A model generated the notes under the pieces. That model had not been told where the DNA came from, searched no databases, and saw only the letters and a program-made list of their open reading frames with translations. A stretch of 64,000 bases of DNA, taken from NCBI GenBank assembly GCA_021018815.1, contig JAITYX010000136.1, positions 310,001 through 374,000 of the forward strand, written 5' to 3'. Below are positions 22,259 to 34,269 of this stretch, in pieces (positions within the stretch are counted from its first letter, which is position 1; each line of letters starts with the position of its first letter). The position numbers and the translations under genes are program-made. This stretch comes from Talinum fruticosum (lineage: Eukaryota; Streptophyta; Magnoliopsida; Caryophyllales; Talinaceae).

Positions 22259-23209
22259 ATGGCTCGGAACACCGGAGAGTTCGACGAAGGTAGATCTTCC
22301 AACGAGCCACCAAAATTCAAAGGTTCAAATTTCGGTCACTTGGAAGAAGCTGATGGAATGCTTCCTTATGGATCACGACGAAGAAGTATGGGAAATCATA
22401 CAACAAGGAAACTACATTCCAACGAAGACAGATGAATTCGAGAATGCTTCCAAAGACAAAGGCTGAGTTCACGCCAGCGAAGCGAGAAGTTCGAAAGAAC
22501 TTCAAAGCCATGAACATCCTCATGTGCGCCATAAGCTCGGAAGAATATAATCGAGTCTCTGCTCGTGACTCTGCTAAAGAGGTGTGGGACACTCGGTCAA
22601 CACCTACAAAGGTACAAGTCGGGTGAGACAAGAAAAGATCGGTCGAGTATCTTCACAAATATGAGCTTTTCAAAATGGAGCCAGAAGAGAACATTACTCG
22701 GATATTCATACGCTTCACTGAGATCACCAACAATCTTAAATCTCCGGGAAAGAAGATCTCCCATGAAGAAATGTGTCGAAAAATTCTCGAAGCCTACCCA
22801 AGAGACGATGGGGTCCTAAGGTGACTCGCCATAGAAGAGGCTCGGAACCTCTCACTCTTGAAGCCGGACGAGCTCATCGGAAAGCTTCGACTCATGAGAT
22901 ACACTTGGAAGAAGAAGATGCTGAGGGTACCTCCAAAAGGAACATTGCGTTTAAAGCCTCGAGAATCCAAAGAAGCAATTCCGAGCTCTTCGACTCGGAA
23001 GATGATCCCATGGCACTCATTGCAAGAGGCTTCAAGAGAATGATGAAGCATAAAAGATGGGACAAAAGACCAAAAGAAGAATTCTACAAAAGGACAAGAG
23101 AGACGAGAAAAGGTAAGTTTTCTTCACCCTCAAAGTTATCTTTGTCTAAGAATTCCGGATGTTTTGAATGTGGCAGCAAAGACCACATAGTCAAGGACTG
23201 TCCAAAATG
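22259..23209 (+). pseudogene. Copia (Sirevirus-type) gag, frameshifted
   Basis: The start is ATG 22259 (MARNTGEFDEGRSSNEPPKF). After a one-base frameshift near 22335 come WKKLMECFLMDHDEEVWEII and FKAMNILMCAISSEEYNRVS, the typical UBN2-type Gag core. Further blocks include EMCRKILE and THEIHLEEEDAEGTSKRNI. The CCHC knuckle CFECGSKDHIVKDC lies at 23160-23201. At least four frame changes are needed to read it through. The protein would form the cytoplasmic particle that packages element RNA. Confidence 0.9.
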
Positions 23210-24090
23210 AAGAAGGGACAGGAAGAAGAAAAAGGCCATGATGGCAACATGGAGTGATGAGGATTCATCCGAAGACGATGCGGACTCGGATGACTCAAAG
23301 TGTCCGATGGCGATCACCGACTCGAAAGCCGAAAAAGAGTCGGACTCGAACACGGACTCGGATAATGAGGAAACCGATCCTCAAGAGGTAATAAACTACT
23401 TCCTCAAATTCTCCAAAGTTGATTTAGCTAAATACATCTTTACTTTGGAAGAAAAGTCCAATTCGATTCTTCTCATTTCAAGGAACAACTTGAGTCAATC
23501 ACTTCGAGAGCACTTCTTTAAAAAATGAATTAGAAAAGCTGAGACTCACACTCGGAGAACTCAAGACAAGTGCTCAAACTAATGAGACCGAGTCCGAGTT
23601 ACTCGAAAAAGAAAATGAGCAACCGAAACGAAGCTCACCGAGTCTCAAGACCTGGTTTTAAAATTTACTCGGGGACGGAAGAACCTTGATATGCTCTTAG
23701 GTTCACAATGTGTCTCTTTTAGAAAAGAAGGTCTTGGTTTCAACAAGGAGGAAGAATCTAATTCTTACTCATAATTGTTCAAAAAGGATTCCGGAACTGT
23801 TAAGTTCAAAAGGCTGAGCATGGTCCCATTCACAAAAATGAAAGGAGGACTAAACCCGGACCTATCTACAAAAGGAAACCATTCTCTCCTGTTTCAAAAG
23901 GAAAGGTTTTTAAAAAGAAAGAGACACGGACTCGGTTCTCGAGAAGAAGACTCGGAATCGGACTAAACCCAAAGTCATTCAAATCTGGGTTCCAAAGCAC
24001 CTTCTTCCTCGAAAAGGACCACGAGTAAGGAATGTTACTTGGGTTCGTTAGAGGAAGTGAGAAGGGTTAGATTCTCTCTGTTTTGCAGGT
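23210..24090 (+). pseudogene. Gag-to-pol linker of the Copia element
   Basis: An acidic, Asp/Ser-rich stretch (WSDEDSSEDDADSDDSKCP, 23250-23305) is followed by a region of coiled-coil character. Acidic linkers of this type follow the zinc knuckle in Sirevirus polyproteins. Frames are broken. No catalytic motif. Confidence 0.7.
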
Positions 24091-24099
24091 GTCTCGGAA

Positions 24100-25240
24100 A
24101 AGATCAAAGGGCACTGGTACTGGACAGCGGATGTTCTCGACATATGTCGGGTGACCAAGGACTCTTTTCCGAGCTGGAATCATATAAAGGAGGAAAGGTG
24201 ACCTTTGGTGATGACAGACAAAGGCAAGATAGTGGGCATTGGGAAGATTGGTAATGAAAACAATCTGGTGAGCCCAGTCTACCTTGTCAAAGGACTAAAG
24301 TACAACTTACTTAGCATCTCCCGACTTTGTGACAAAGGTCAAGAGGTAAAATTCACTCAATCCAAGTGCTACATCACGGATGAGATCACCAAAGAGGTAA
24401 AACTCTCGGGTAAGAGATCGGGTAATACCTACATCATCCCTCTTTCGACCCAAGTCAAAATTTATCCTGCTTGAAAGCATCTCTTCAAGATGACTCTTGG
24501 ACTTGGCATCGTAGATTAGGTCATATTAGCATGCATACTATCAAAAACTTGCATCTCATCATCTCGGTTAGAGGATTACCTAACCGTGCGTTTGAGAAGG
24601 ATAAAGTATGTGATGCATGCACCGAGAGGGAAACAAGTCGGATCTTCATTCAAATCTCTCGAAGACAGCTTCCACATCCAACGTGCTTGAATTACTGCAT
24701 ATGGACTTATGTGGCGAAATTCCTGTAAAGAGTCTCGGAGGTAAATCTTACATACTTGTTGTCATTGATGATTTTTCAAGATTTACCCGGGTGTGTTTTC
24801 TCAATCATAAGAATGAAGCCTTCAAGGAGTTCAGCAAGCTCTGTAGAAAGATTCAAGTGGAGTCCCGGACTCGGATTCAAAAGATTCGAACCGACCATGG
24901 AAGGGAGTTCGATTACTCGAAATTCTCGAGTTTTGTGACAAGAATGGAATATCTCACAACTTCTCAGCACCCAGAACTCCTCAACAGAATGGAGTAGTTG
25001 AGAGAAAGAACAGAACCCTTGAAGAAATAGCAAGGACGATGATGATTGAACACAACTTGCCTTACTATTTCTCGGGCGAGGCGATAAACACAGCCTAACT
25101 ACACTCTTAATCGATGCCTCATCGGACCCATTCTGAAGAAAACATCTTATGAGCTCTACAAAGGGAGGAAGCCAAACATTTCCTATTTCGGATCTTTCGG
25201 ATGTAAGTGCTTTGTCCACAACAATGGTAAGGATCATCCG
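24100..25240 (+). pseudogene. Copia protease and integrase region
   Basis: The aspartic protease motif LVLDSGCSRHMSGD lies at 24117-24157, and WTWHRRLGHISMHT, the gag-pre-integrase His/His zinc-binding motif, at 24499-24540. The integrase core follows with LLHMDLCGEIPVKSLGGKSY (24689-24748), VVIDDFSRF (24760-24786) and IRTDHGREF (24886-24912). The first two catalytic Asp of the DDE triad are visible. The third acidic residue falls in a broken stretch near 24990-25010. Frames shift several times, so the enzyme is dead. Confidence 0.95.
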
Positions 25241-25734
25241 ACCAAGTTTGATGCTCTGGTCGGACGAAGGAATTTTTCTAGGTTACTCCTCTCATAGCAA
25301 AGCTTACCGAATCTTCAATAAGAGAACTAACAAAGTGGAAGAAAGTATCCACGTAGTGTTTGATGAGCTTGAACAGGGAAAACCAAGTGAATCTTCATAC
25401 TCGAAGCTGAAGCTCGAAAGGATGACGACGAAGATGAGTCTACAAAGACTCGAAGGAGACCACTCGTAACGAGGTAGCTCGGAATGAGATAACTCAAGAG
25501 GTCACTCGGAGCGAGCAAGTCAATGGAGCTGATCACTCGGAACAAGCTTCGAAGATCAAGCTATTCAGTCCACAAACTCGGTGAATTAAAGAACTGGTAA
25601 AGCATTCAAATTTACTTCCAGTCATCCCCAAGAAAACATAATTTCGGATATCAACAAGTGGGGTAAGAACTCGTTCTTCTCTTCATAATCTATGTGCATT
25701 CACCGCATTCATTTCACTAACTCGAACCCAAAAT

Positions 25735-27248
25735 GCACTAGAAGCCCTTAATGAACCCGAATGGGTAGAGGCCATGCAAGAAGAGCTGAATCAATTTGAA
25801 AGAAACCAAGTCCGGACTCGACCAACCGACCTTCCGACCACCCAGTTATAGGAACCAAATGGGTTTTCAAAAACAAACTGGATGAGGGTGGAATAGTAGT
25901 CGAAACAAGGCTAGACTTGTAGCTCAAGGTTACAATCAAGAAGAAGGAATTGATTGTGGGGAAACCTTTGCACCAGTAGCTAGAATTGAAGCCATTAGAA
26001 TATCGTTGGCATTTGCATCCTGCATGCATATTAAACTATATCAAATGGATGTTAAGTGTGCCTTTCTCAATGGGTTTATTGAAGAAGAAGTCTATGTCGA
26101 GCAGACCTCCCGGTTTTGAAAACTCAGAATTTCCAAATCATGTTTTCAAACTTCAAAAGGCTCTCTATGGTCTTAAGCAAGCCCCTAGAGCTTGGTATGA
26201 AAGACTCGAGCAACTTCCCGGTTCAAAATGATTTTAAAAGAGGTCGGATCGACAAGACCCTATTCATAAAGACCAAAGGGAAAGATTTTCTCATTGTTCA
26301 AATATATGTTGATGATATTATTTTCGGTGCTACTAATGAATTTACGTGCCGAGAATTTTCCGAGTTGATGAGCCAAGAGTTCCAAATGAGTATGATGGGA
26401 GAACTCAACTTCTTCCTTGGGCTGCAAATCAAACAAGACAAAGATGGAATCTTTGTCCATCAATCAAAGTACACCAAGGAACTGCTGAAGAAATACAAAC
26501 TTCAAGATGCAAAGCATGCATCGACCCCTATGAGCAGACGAGTATAAAGCTTGACTCGGATGAGAAAGGTAAAGCAGTAGATCGAAACTCTATCGAGGTA
26601 TGATTGGATCACTACTATATCTTACTTCAAGCGGACTGGATATAATGTTCGGTGTTTGCTTGTGTGCACGATTTCAAGCTAATCCAAAAGAATCACATCT
26701 CACTGCGGTGAAGAGAATATTCGGATATCTCGCAGGCACTCGGAATCTAGGACTCGTGGTACTCCGGAGACTCGGAACCGAGTCCGACCGGGTACTCGAG
26801 CGCGGACTACGCAGGATACAAAGTTGATCGAAAGAGCACATCCGGAGCTTGCCAATTTCGGGTCAATCCCTAATATCCTGGCACTCAAAGAAGCAAAACT
26901 CAGTAGCTCTATCAACTGCGGAAGCTGAATATATTGCCGCTGGAGCTTGTTGCGCTCGGATTCTCTCGGATAAAACAACACTTGAAGGATCTTGGACTAT
27001 CTCTCAACTCGGTTCCAATCAAGTGTGACAATCAAAGCGCAATCGGTATCACTAAGAATCTCGTCCAAGCACTCAAAAACAAAGCATATTGAAGTCGGTA
27101 TCACTTCTTACGCGATCACTCGGAAAAGGGTGATATTACACTTGAGTTCATTCCTACTAATCTTCAATTAGCTGATATCTTTACTAAGCCTCTTGGTGAA
27201 GATCAATTACGTTTTATTCGGAATGAGCTTGGTATGTTAAATGCTTAG
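25735..27248 (+). pseudogene. Copia reverse transcriptase and RNase H
   Basis: RT blocks in order are [87 protein letters not shown], and YVDDIIFGA (26306-26332) with both catalytic Asp intact. RNase H follows with IGSLLYLTSSGLDIMFGV and the C-terminal DIFTKPLGEDQLRFIRNELG, ending at TAG 27246-27248. Several single-base indels interrupt the frame. Confidence 0.97.
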
Positions 27249-27890
27249 TTTCGCGTTATGATTCTTGAATATTTACGTGCTATGTGCTTTCGTTGTCAAT
27301 AACCATTAGTTCGATTGATCATGTGATACTGGGCTGATAGTTATTTCGTGTTTCGAGTCACTCGAAACTTTTCGAGTCAAACTCGGACGTGGAGAAAATT
27401 GGACATCAAATTTTCTGAAGCTATCTCTAGAACAGTGGAGAGTTTCGGATTATATTTTCAAAGTCTTTTCTCTCTCTTTCTCGAGCGCTGGGATCAAATC
27501 ATAACCGCAGATTTCAAACCGTTGATATCTCAACCGTTGAAGAAGAACTGTCACACCGGGCATTAATGACCGATGGACAGAGCCGAGACAGAACGGAGTT
27601 ACTTAACGGATAGTGAACGGGCGCGCATATTCTTTATAAATAACGACTATCCATCTTCATCTCGGTATTCTCAAACTCCTTCCCTCTCAAACGAAAACCC
27701 TCTCGCGGAAGCATACTACGTAAACAGTGTTCCCCGATCGTCCGCGGACGTCGAAGAAGCTCTCTCTCTCTCGTAAGTTTTCGATTGCTCTCTTCTCTTT
27801 TTTCGTCTACCATTTTCATTATCTTCACTTCTACACCACCTTCTCTTTCTCTTTCTCTTTCGAAAAGCTTCATATTTTCTTCTCTCACCA

Positions 27891-29640
27891 TGCCTAAAAG
27901 AGGAAACCATCCCGACTTTCGGGTTTTTCATCCTCCAAAAGCCTCGCTCCAACAAGCCGAAAGCTCAACCCCTTCTAAACCCATTGTCACCCAGAGCATC
28001 TTGCGTCTGGACGACAAGTTCTTCCCAACAACCAAATTCTCCTGGTTGTCCAACATTCAAACCACCGAGTCTACCCTTTCTTGTGTTTCAGCGAGTTCAT
28101 CTATCCCGAACTCGTTTCGAGTTTTATACTCATCTCTCCCACTCGAAAATGTTCTAACCTCTCGGGTTCGGAACATCACTGTTCAGTATCAACACCTCCC
28201 TCCTTCACCGTCTCGTTCAAAGTTTCTTCTCTCTTCTTGAACAGACAACCCTATCCCCTTCACTGAAGTCGCCGACGACTTCTTTGAAAAGTACGCTAAA
28301 GAATTCCCCGGGTCCAGAAAGAACTTCTCGTGACTCGGTTGAAGTCGAAGCCGAGCTTACGTGCTTCTGCTGATGAGAACCTTCTTCTCACAGCATTCTA
28401 GCAAGGAGAACCCCAACTCCAAGCACCTCAAAGCCCTCTTCGATATCCCGGAGGGATACGAATTCGACCTCTTCCCCTCCATCATTGAGCGGATGGCCGC
28501 TGTGCCGGCTCAACTTCAAACCAAGAAGAACACCTCCCTTCCTTTCGGTGCTCTTCTCACCCTTGTCTTCAAACAATTCCAAGTTCCTCTTCCCTCTTAC
28601 CCTAACGCGGTGTCCGAGGCGGCCATTGTGGTCGACAAGAAGGAACTTCGAGGGTACGGATACCGGAAACTAACCCCGGTGTGCGGGTTCACAACTTCGA
28701 GCCGAGGCCTCCTTCTCCACCTCGGACTCGAAATCAACCCCTCTTCCTCTTCCCTCTTCACCTGGTGGTGCCTCCACCTCAGGTGCTTCCAAAACTCTCT
28801 CTCGCCCTCATGTCTCCTGTCTTCATGGACAAGATCACCTCTGTGTCCTCCGATTTCGGAGACATGCTCGGAGGTTTCAAGTCTGTTCTTCGTGGTCCGA
28901 CCATCAACCAAAAACCGGTCGAGTCCCAAATCCGAGAGCAGCAGTCTCTCGTTCTTGAGATGAGAGAGCTGGTTAAGGAGCAGAAGGAGCTGGCTGAGCT
29001 CCTCGGAGAGAGACGGTCCAAGGCGGCTCGGGACCCGGATGACTCGGACACATCCGAGGCATCGTCGAGCCCGAGCCCGACCTCCTCGAGCACGAGGAAG
29101 CCGAGGAAGCGAGAGGAAGAAGCGGCGAAGCGAGAGGAGGATGCTTGAGGAACCTGTGGCCGAGGCAGCCCCTTCCGAGCAAAGGGAAGAAGAGGCCGTG
29201 GCAACCGCCGAGGGACAGCTCGCTCCCCAAGCTCAAATTGCTGTACTCGGCTCGGACAGCGATCCGAGTGGGTCGAAGATCTCGCTACTCCGGCGAGTCG
29301 CCCGAGCAGCCCCTCCAGCCCCTGAGGTCCCAAGGGAAGAACCCCTTGATCCACTTTCTCCGGGTCGGCCCCTCGGAGCCGAGCCCCTGCGAACTATTCC
29401 GGTTCTCCCTTCGCCGCGCTCAAGCACATCATCAAGATCTTATCGGCGCGGCGCACCTCCGCCTCCACTCGAAATCCCCTCCTTCCTAGTTGGAGCCATG
29501 CACTCGAGTCACAATTCCTCGGTGTCTCCGGACTTTCTTACGTCAAATCTTCTTTTGTCCGGACAACTTATGTGTATTACTTGTACTTTTCTCCCTTCTT
29601 TTTGTTTCTTGTTTTTGCTGAAAGGCAAGGGGAGAAAATG
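27891..29640 (+). pseudogene. Third open region of the Copia element (Sirevirus ORF3/env-like position)
   Basis: It starts at ATG 27891 (MPKRGNHPDFRVF) and, across frame changes, covers a conserved block around 28420-28660. A Glu/Lys/Arg-rich coiled-coil-like stretch follows (28930-29230), then a Pro-rich segment and a hydrophobic run near 29560-29620, before the stop. Sireviruses of the SIRE1 type carry an env-like gene at this position with coiled-coil and membrane segments. I see no confirmed envelope function here. The frame is broken in several places, and this is an old, inactive plant retrotransposon copy. Confidence 0.6.
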
Positions 29641-29871
29641 TAGTCGAAACTCGGTTGTCTTGTCTAGGGGAGTTCTTTCAACCCTTGTAATTTCTTTTAA
29701 TGAATTGATGCACTTTCTTATTCATTTACGAGTTAAAGCATACTTTAATTTGCTTTGATATAGTGTACATTGCTCCGATCCATTCATTATGCCTTATTTT
29801 TTTCAAACTACTCAGAATCAATCTATCTCTCTTCTAACAAAGTTTCGTTTAAGTATGGAATGCCTTTCATC

Positions 29872-29883
29872 AAAAAGGGGAGA
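29872..29883 (+). other. Polypurine tract of the Copia element
   Basis: AAAAAGGGGAGA lies one base before the 3' LTR start and is the expected plus-strand primer. Confidence 0.88.
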
Positions 29884-29884
29884 T

Positions 29885-31404
29885 TGAAGACTCGGACACT
29901 TGCTCTATATCTTTTCGAGTCATGCAAAAGGAATCGGGTTTAACGATGTCATTCATATAGAGTTTTGATTCCAAGGCATTCTCTGTGTCTTAGAAACTTA
30001 CTTGAGTTAAATAGTATCTTTTCTATGCGATTCGGCCTTCACATATCTCTTTAATCGCTTAGCAACTCGGAAAACTTGTTCCTTATTCTGAGTCCACTCT
30101 CACTCGGAATCGACTTGTAGTTACTTACTCTATTATTTACATAGTCGGCATTCATAGTTCGCTTCATGCTTAGTCTATATCAAGTTCTTTCTCACTCGAT
30201 ATTCGCTATAGAACGTGTCTCTTCACTTCGAGACTAAGTCATATGGAATTCCGAGTCTCATGGATTTTAGACTCGGAATATTTCATTTCTTTTCGACTCG
30301 GATAATCAATTGCGTAATTTTCATAATTATTTTATTATCTCGTGTCTAACCTTGGACCAAAGTATTTTATACTTTGAGAACCGAAAGGTGTTTTACTTTT
30401 GTAGGTTATTCAATCGAGGATATCTTTTCAAACTACAAAAGTAGCCGGCTCGAACGTCAAATCACCAGCGAGATATGGCTTTTCACCTTCCTCGCTTTAG
30501 TCTCGGAAGATTGTGTCGGAAGCCATGCGCTTCCATATCCGGAAAAGCTGGAACGCCAAGCTTAACGGTGGATCTCACCACATTTATCAAGACACAACCA
30601 ATGGTTTTGGGACTTCCAAGAGAGTTAAACCGTTGTCCAACGTCCATATTTCAACGGATACTTTCCGAGTGACTCGTAAAGCCTTTCACAACGGTCACGA
30701 GAGGACTCTCGGTCAGCGAGATGAAGATAACGGCTACTCTGCTCGGTCATCTATAAATAGAAGCCACTTCACAAGACTTGAAGGTTGCCGAACATATTGT
30801 CTATACACTTACTTGATAGAAGTTATTGTATTTACTCTCAATCTTCAACTTACAAACCCCACTCGTAATTCATTACTTTACGAGTTGTAAGGTCTTGTAC
30901 TTTGTTACAAACACTTCTTACATTCTTTGTAAGGTCCCTTGACTAAGCTGTAAAGGTTAACTCAGCTTAGTTGTCCCTAGCTGTAAGGGTTATCTCAGCT
31001 AGGAAGTACTAGATCGAGATAAGGTAACTTCGAGTCTAGGAAAATTTGTATAGAGTTGTCTAAGGGAGCAACTCGGGTTACGTCAAGTTCACGGTATTTT
31101 GTGGACTCAAAATAGTGGATTTGACTTCGTGTCTGGATTGACACGGGCCGTGGTTTTCTGCCCCGGGAGGGTTTCCACGTAAACTCTTTGTGTTCACTTT
31201 CCGAGTTCATTATAGGCTCGGACGACCTTAGTGCTCTTGCTTCTTCGATTCACCGATTTCGAGTCCAATCTTTTCGACTCGTCTTTAGACTCGGAATCTG
31301 TCTTTGCATCATTTACGCACAAAAGTGCGTTTTTCTAAAAGAATTTTCTATCACCCTATTCACCCCCTCTAGGGTGACTCGGACTCTCCCAGAGCAAACC
31401 TTCA
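29885..31404 (+). repeat. 3' LTR of the Copia element, full length
   Basis: The 1520-bp LTR runs from TGAAGACTCGG to ACCTTCA and is followed by ACAGG. It keeps the internal segment lost from the 5' LTR. It is rich in ACTCGG/CCGAGT words, which recur throughout this element. Confidence 0.95.
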
Positions 31405-31417
31405 ACAGGGGAGGGGG

Positions 31418-31528
31418 CAAGTCGTGCCAGGCGTGGGCTGCGGTGGGCGGCGACGGCCGTGGTGGTGAGGGAGGGAGCGAGTAGCCGGGCTCGGGGGCGA
31501 GCAGCGAGAGGGTATGCAGGTGTAGCTA
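31418..31528 (-). repeat. GC-rich leader repeat, right copy
   Basis: Diverged copy of the sequence at 21007-21119, on the other side of the Copia insertion. It shares GACGGCCGTGGTGGTG, GGGAGGGAGCGAG and GAGGGTATGCAGGTGTAGCTAT. Confidence 0.75.
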
Positions 31529-31593
31529 TGCCCGGAAGAAAAGGTAACGAAGGGAAATAAAAGCAAGTGATTGAATTTTGAAAGAAAAAATAG

Positions 31594-31672
31594 TTGCTTG
31601 GTAGCGAGAGTCGAACAAGGGACCTCCGATTCGAGAGAACACAAGCCTTACCAACTCAACAACTTGCTTTAA
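31594..31672 (-). other. tRNA-like sequence in the hAT terminus
   Basis: On the minus strand it has a box-A-like TTGAGTTGGTAAGG, a box-B-like TTGTTCGACTC, and short complementary ends (AGTTG/CAACT). A T-run follows, like a Pol III terminator. The cloverleaf is weak, so it is not called as a tRNA gene. Confidence 0.4.
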
Positions 31673-31757
31673 GTAATACTTTTCTCTACATAAAAATTTT
31701 ATTTGCTTTTGGAAGGGGGTCGGTTGACCCCATTGACCCCAGGTGGTTCCGCCGGTG

Positions 31758-32329
31758 CCTCCCCCTCCCTTTATTTCCCTCCATTCATTAACCTCCCTCC
31801 CCTCTTATATCCAAACGAGTGCATAAAAGTATCATGTCTTAACCTTATATCCATGCTTCAAAATCACTCACACTCTGTGGTTGGACACAATCTCCTCCGT
31901 TTATCCCAAACCCATCAATTTGATCCGATCATTCCTGCATTGAAAAACTTGCACCGTTCTCTAATTCGCTAGGGTTTAGAGAGAGAAATCAAGGTCACCC
32001 CTTCTATCTCATATCCTACTATCTCACCCTAAATTTAACTCCTGAGAAGTGAGTTTTTGTTGGTAACATTTCCTTGTCGATGTTTTTAACTTTTTATTGG
32101 CTTAATCATTTTTCAGTCTGTCCTTAGAATGCTAATGGTTTTTTTTTAGTTAACAAATAAGTTAATCTTGGCATTATTCTTCACTATTTTATAAAATACT
32201 GATCTTTGAGTGTTGAGCTGAGATGATCTCTATTTGCTTAATAATCCGAATGTAATTCTTCTTAGAGCATGTTCGAACTTACATAAAAGCTGTCATCTAT
32301 TACTTGTTTTTGGTTCGTTTCTGTTATAG

Positions 32330-32395
<66 letters not shown>

Positions 32396-32600
32396 TTTAT
32401 AAAACGGACCACTAAAATGATCATATGTGAAGTGTTAAGATTGTGGATATTATAAACGTACACATAACTTACTAATATAATATCAAAAACGATAAGCTGT
32501 ACAAGTTATTGTGGAACATTTCCAACTACACCAGTAATCATATAAGTTATTTCATCCCTTACAACATTTATTGTTTAGCTTTTATGAGGATCATGCAACG
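31758..32600. other. Spacer with a 5'-UTR-like stretch and (TTA)n microsatellite
   Basis: CTAGGGTTTAGAGAGAGAAATC near 31970-31990 resembles a plant gene leader, but no coding exon follows. A (TTA)n tract of about 20 units occupies 32331-32392. No gene is supported. Confidence 0.5.
32331..32392. repeat. (TTA)n microsatellite
   Basis: About 20 uninterrupted units. Confidence 0.95.
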
Positions 32601-32759
32601 CTTCTATAATACTAGGCCTAGGGAAATTGGAATCTCGTTTTTATGCATCGGGATGAAATTATGCATTATGCAAGTTGTTAAACCTCGTTTTTATCGATTT
32701 TTAAGGCATTATTTAACCCAATTCTATGATGATTTCAATGATATTTATTAATTTTTGGG

Positions 32760-34160
32760 TTGGATTTTGCTCATTTTCTCTTTATCGTCACCTAAGCTCG
32801 TAAATCTCTTTATTACGAGGTTTTTGGGCTTAAATTAGAGAGATTTGAAGCAAATTTAATGAAAAATATGAAGAGGAGAGTCCGGGCCTAAAAGGAGGTA
32901 AGAAAGAAGCCTAAAACTCATCAAGTGAATAAGTTGCACTGCCAACTATGCAAAGCTGCATAGCCGTGCGGATCATCGAGGCTAAGGGCTCGAAGTTAAG
33001 GAAGGCCGCACGGCCCCACGTGCACACCTTGCACGGCCGTGCGAGAAGTTATGAAAGTTGAAGTCGTGCACGGCCTATTGTGCCAAAGTTGCACGGCCCG
33101 TGCAAGAGAGGCAGAAAGTTCGGGCATTTCACACGGCCTACCGTGCGAGAACTTGCTGCGGCCGTGCGAAAATTCTGCACGGTTGTGCGACACTGTTTCA
33201 GCGACTTTATAAGCGATTTCTATCTAGTTTTTTTTTTTTTTTTTTTTTTGCAGTTCTTTTCTCCATCAATTTTTATGGTTTCTAGGGTAGTTTCCAGCTG
33301 TCAAATCTCTTTAGATTAAAATTTAAGATTTTGAATTTTTGAAGATTAATTTGAATTCAAGCATTCGGATTTCTATTCGGTAATTCTTAATTCCCTCTCT
33401 TTATGTTTGCTCTTTGCAATTTCTCTATAGTTTTCATATTTATATTCATTGAATCTTGTCAATTATTTAGTATCATGTTTAGGGGCTAATTTCTCTACTT
33501 AGGTTGGGATTGATCCTTATTATGCCTTGATAATCATGAATTGAGTACCAATTGAATTGTTCTATGCTTGTTAGGTTAGAATTCACTTCGTTCATCACTT
33601 TTCGTTGATTGCCTCGAAAAAGGACTCATATATTTTTATTAGGGTTTTGTAAACATCGAAAGATGAAAACCTACCTAGAATGACGTTGTGAACGATTAGA
33701 ACTTCAATATGAAAATAATTAAGGTTTTAATCGGGGTTGTGAGATGCATTCTTTGTGATTTTGCTCTTTATTAATCCCATGAAAATAGGATATTAGATTG
33801 TGCAAGATTAGTCTTTGACCTTCGAAAGTAGGCGAAGATAGGTTTAATTTGGTGTCTCCCCTTCTAAACTGCTAGCATAGGCAAATCTCAAGTGATATTC
33901 GATGTTGATTTCGGGCATAGTAGTGTGATTAATCCTAATCTAAGGCTTTTTATTTATTGATCTCTCATAGTTATTAGTTGAATCGAAAACCAAATCACTG
34001 TCGAGCTGAGTTTTTACCTAGATTAGAGGTTTCAGGTGAATTTAGTATTTGAAAGCGAGTTCCTCGTGGACACGACCCCCACTTGCCGGTTCCTAGCTAC
34101 GGCTACACCGTGCACTTGCGGTATTATTTCCCGAACACAAGTAGCAATTATAACTTTAAC
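32760..34160 (+). mobile_element. Probable Ty3/gypsy LTR or solo LTR (Tat/Athila-like)
   Basis: It contains repeated GCACGGCCGTGC words (32960-33190), a long T-run (33231-33250), then a stretch ending with TCGTGGACACGACCCCCACTTGCCGG and a TTGGCGC word near 34161. Plant Tat/Athila LTRs have this layout before a tRNA-Asp-type primer site (TGGCGCC). No second LTR, coding region or target-site duplication was found, so ends and class are tentative. Confidence 0.5.
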
Positions 34161-34269
34161 TTGGCGCTCGGTACTTGTCCGAGGCATCCTGTGCTTCAAA
34201 ATTAGTCATCTATTTTTAGGATTGAAAAGATACGAGTCAACTACCTTCCGTAAGGACGAGTGTCGATAA

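Larger units (their letters stand above)
21125..31404 (+). mobile_element. Sirevirus-like Ty1/Copia retrotransposon, complete in structure, decayed in coding
   Basis: A 10.28-kb element with both LTRs starting TGAAGACTCGG and ending ACCTTCA, flanked by the 5-bp duplication ACAGG (21120-21124 and 31405-31409). A tRNA-Met-type primer site and a polypurine tract are present. The internal order is gag, protease, integrase, RT, RNase H, then a third open region before the 3' LTR. The protease form DSGCSRHMSGD, the long Gag and the extra 3' region fit Sirevirus (SIRE1/Maximus type). All reading frames are broken by small indels. The 3' LTR is 1520 bp but the 5' LTR is 1074 bp, owing to one internal deletion. 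It sits inside the older hAT element. Confidence 0.95.
20218..31757 (-). mobile_element. Decayed hAT element (TTF-type zinc-finger transposase), interrupted by a Copia element
   Basis: The left end reads CAAGTGGCGGATCC and the right end, on the opposite strand, CACCGGCGGAACC, an imperfect inverted repeat of the CAGTGGCGGA style. The flanks CCGCTCCC and CCTCCCCC agree at 6 of 8 positions, as a diverged 8-bp hAT duplication would. In transcription order (minus strand) it has a tRNA-like sequence, a GC-rich leader, a GTAAGT donor at 20963, an intron, and the N-terminal transposase exon. The catalytic part is deleted before the left end. Without the inserted Copia element it is about 1.26 kb. It cannot make active transposase. 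Confidence 0.7.

Noticed and set aside
32960..33190. CRISPR-like array suggested by repeated GCACGG words
   Set aside because: This is plant nuclear DNA. Repeats are short, irregularly spaced and palindromic, and lie in an LTR-like region.
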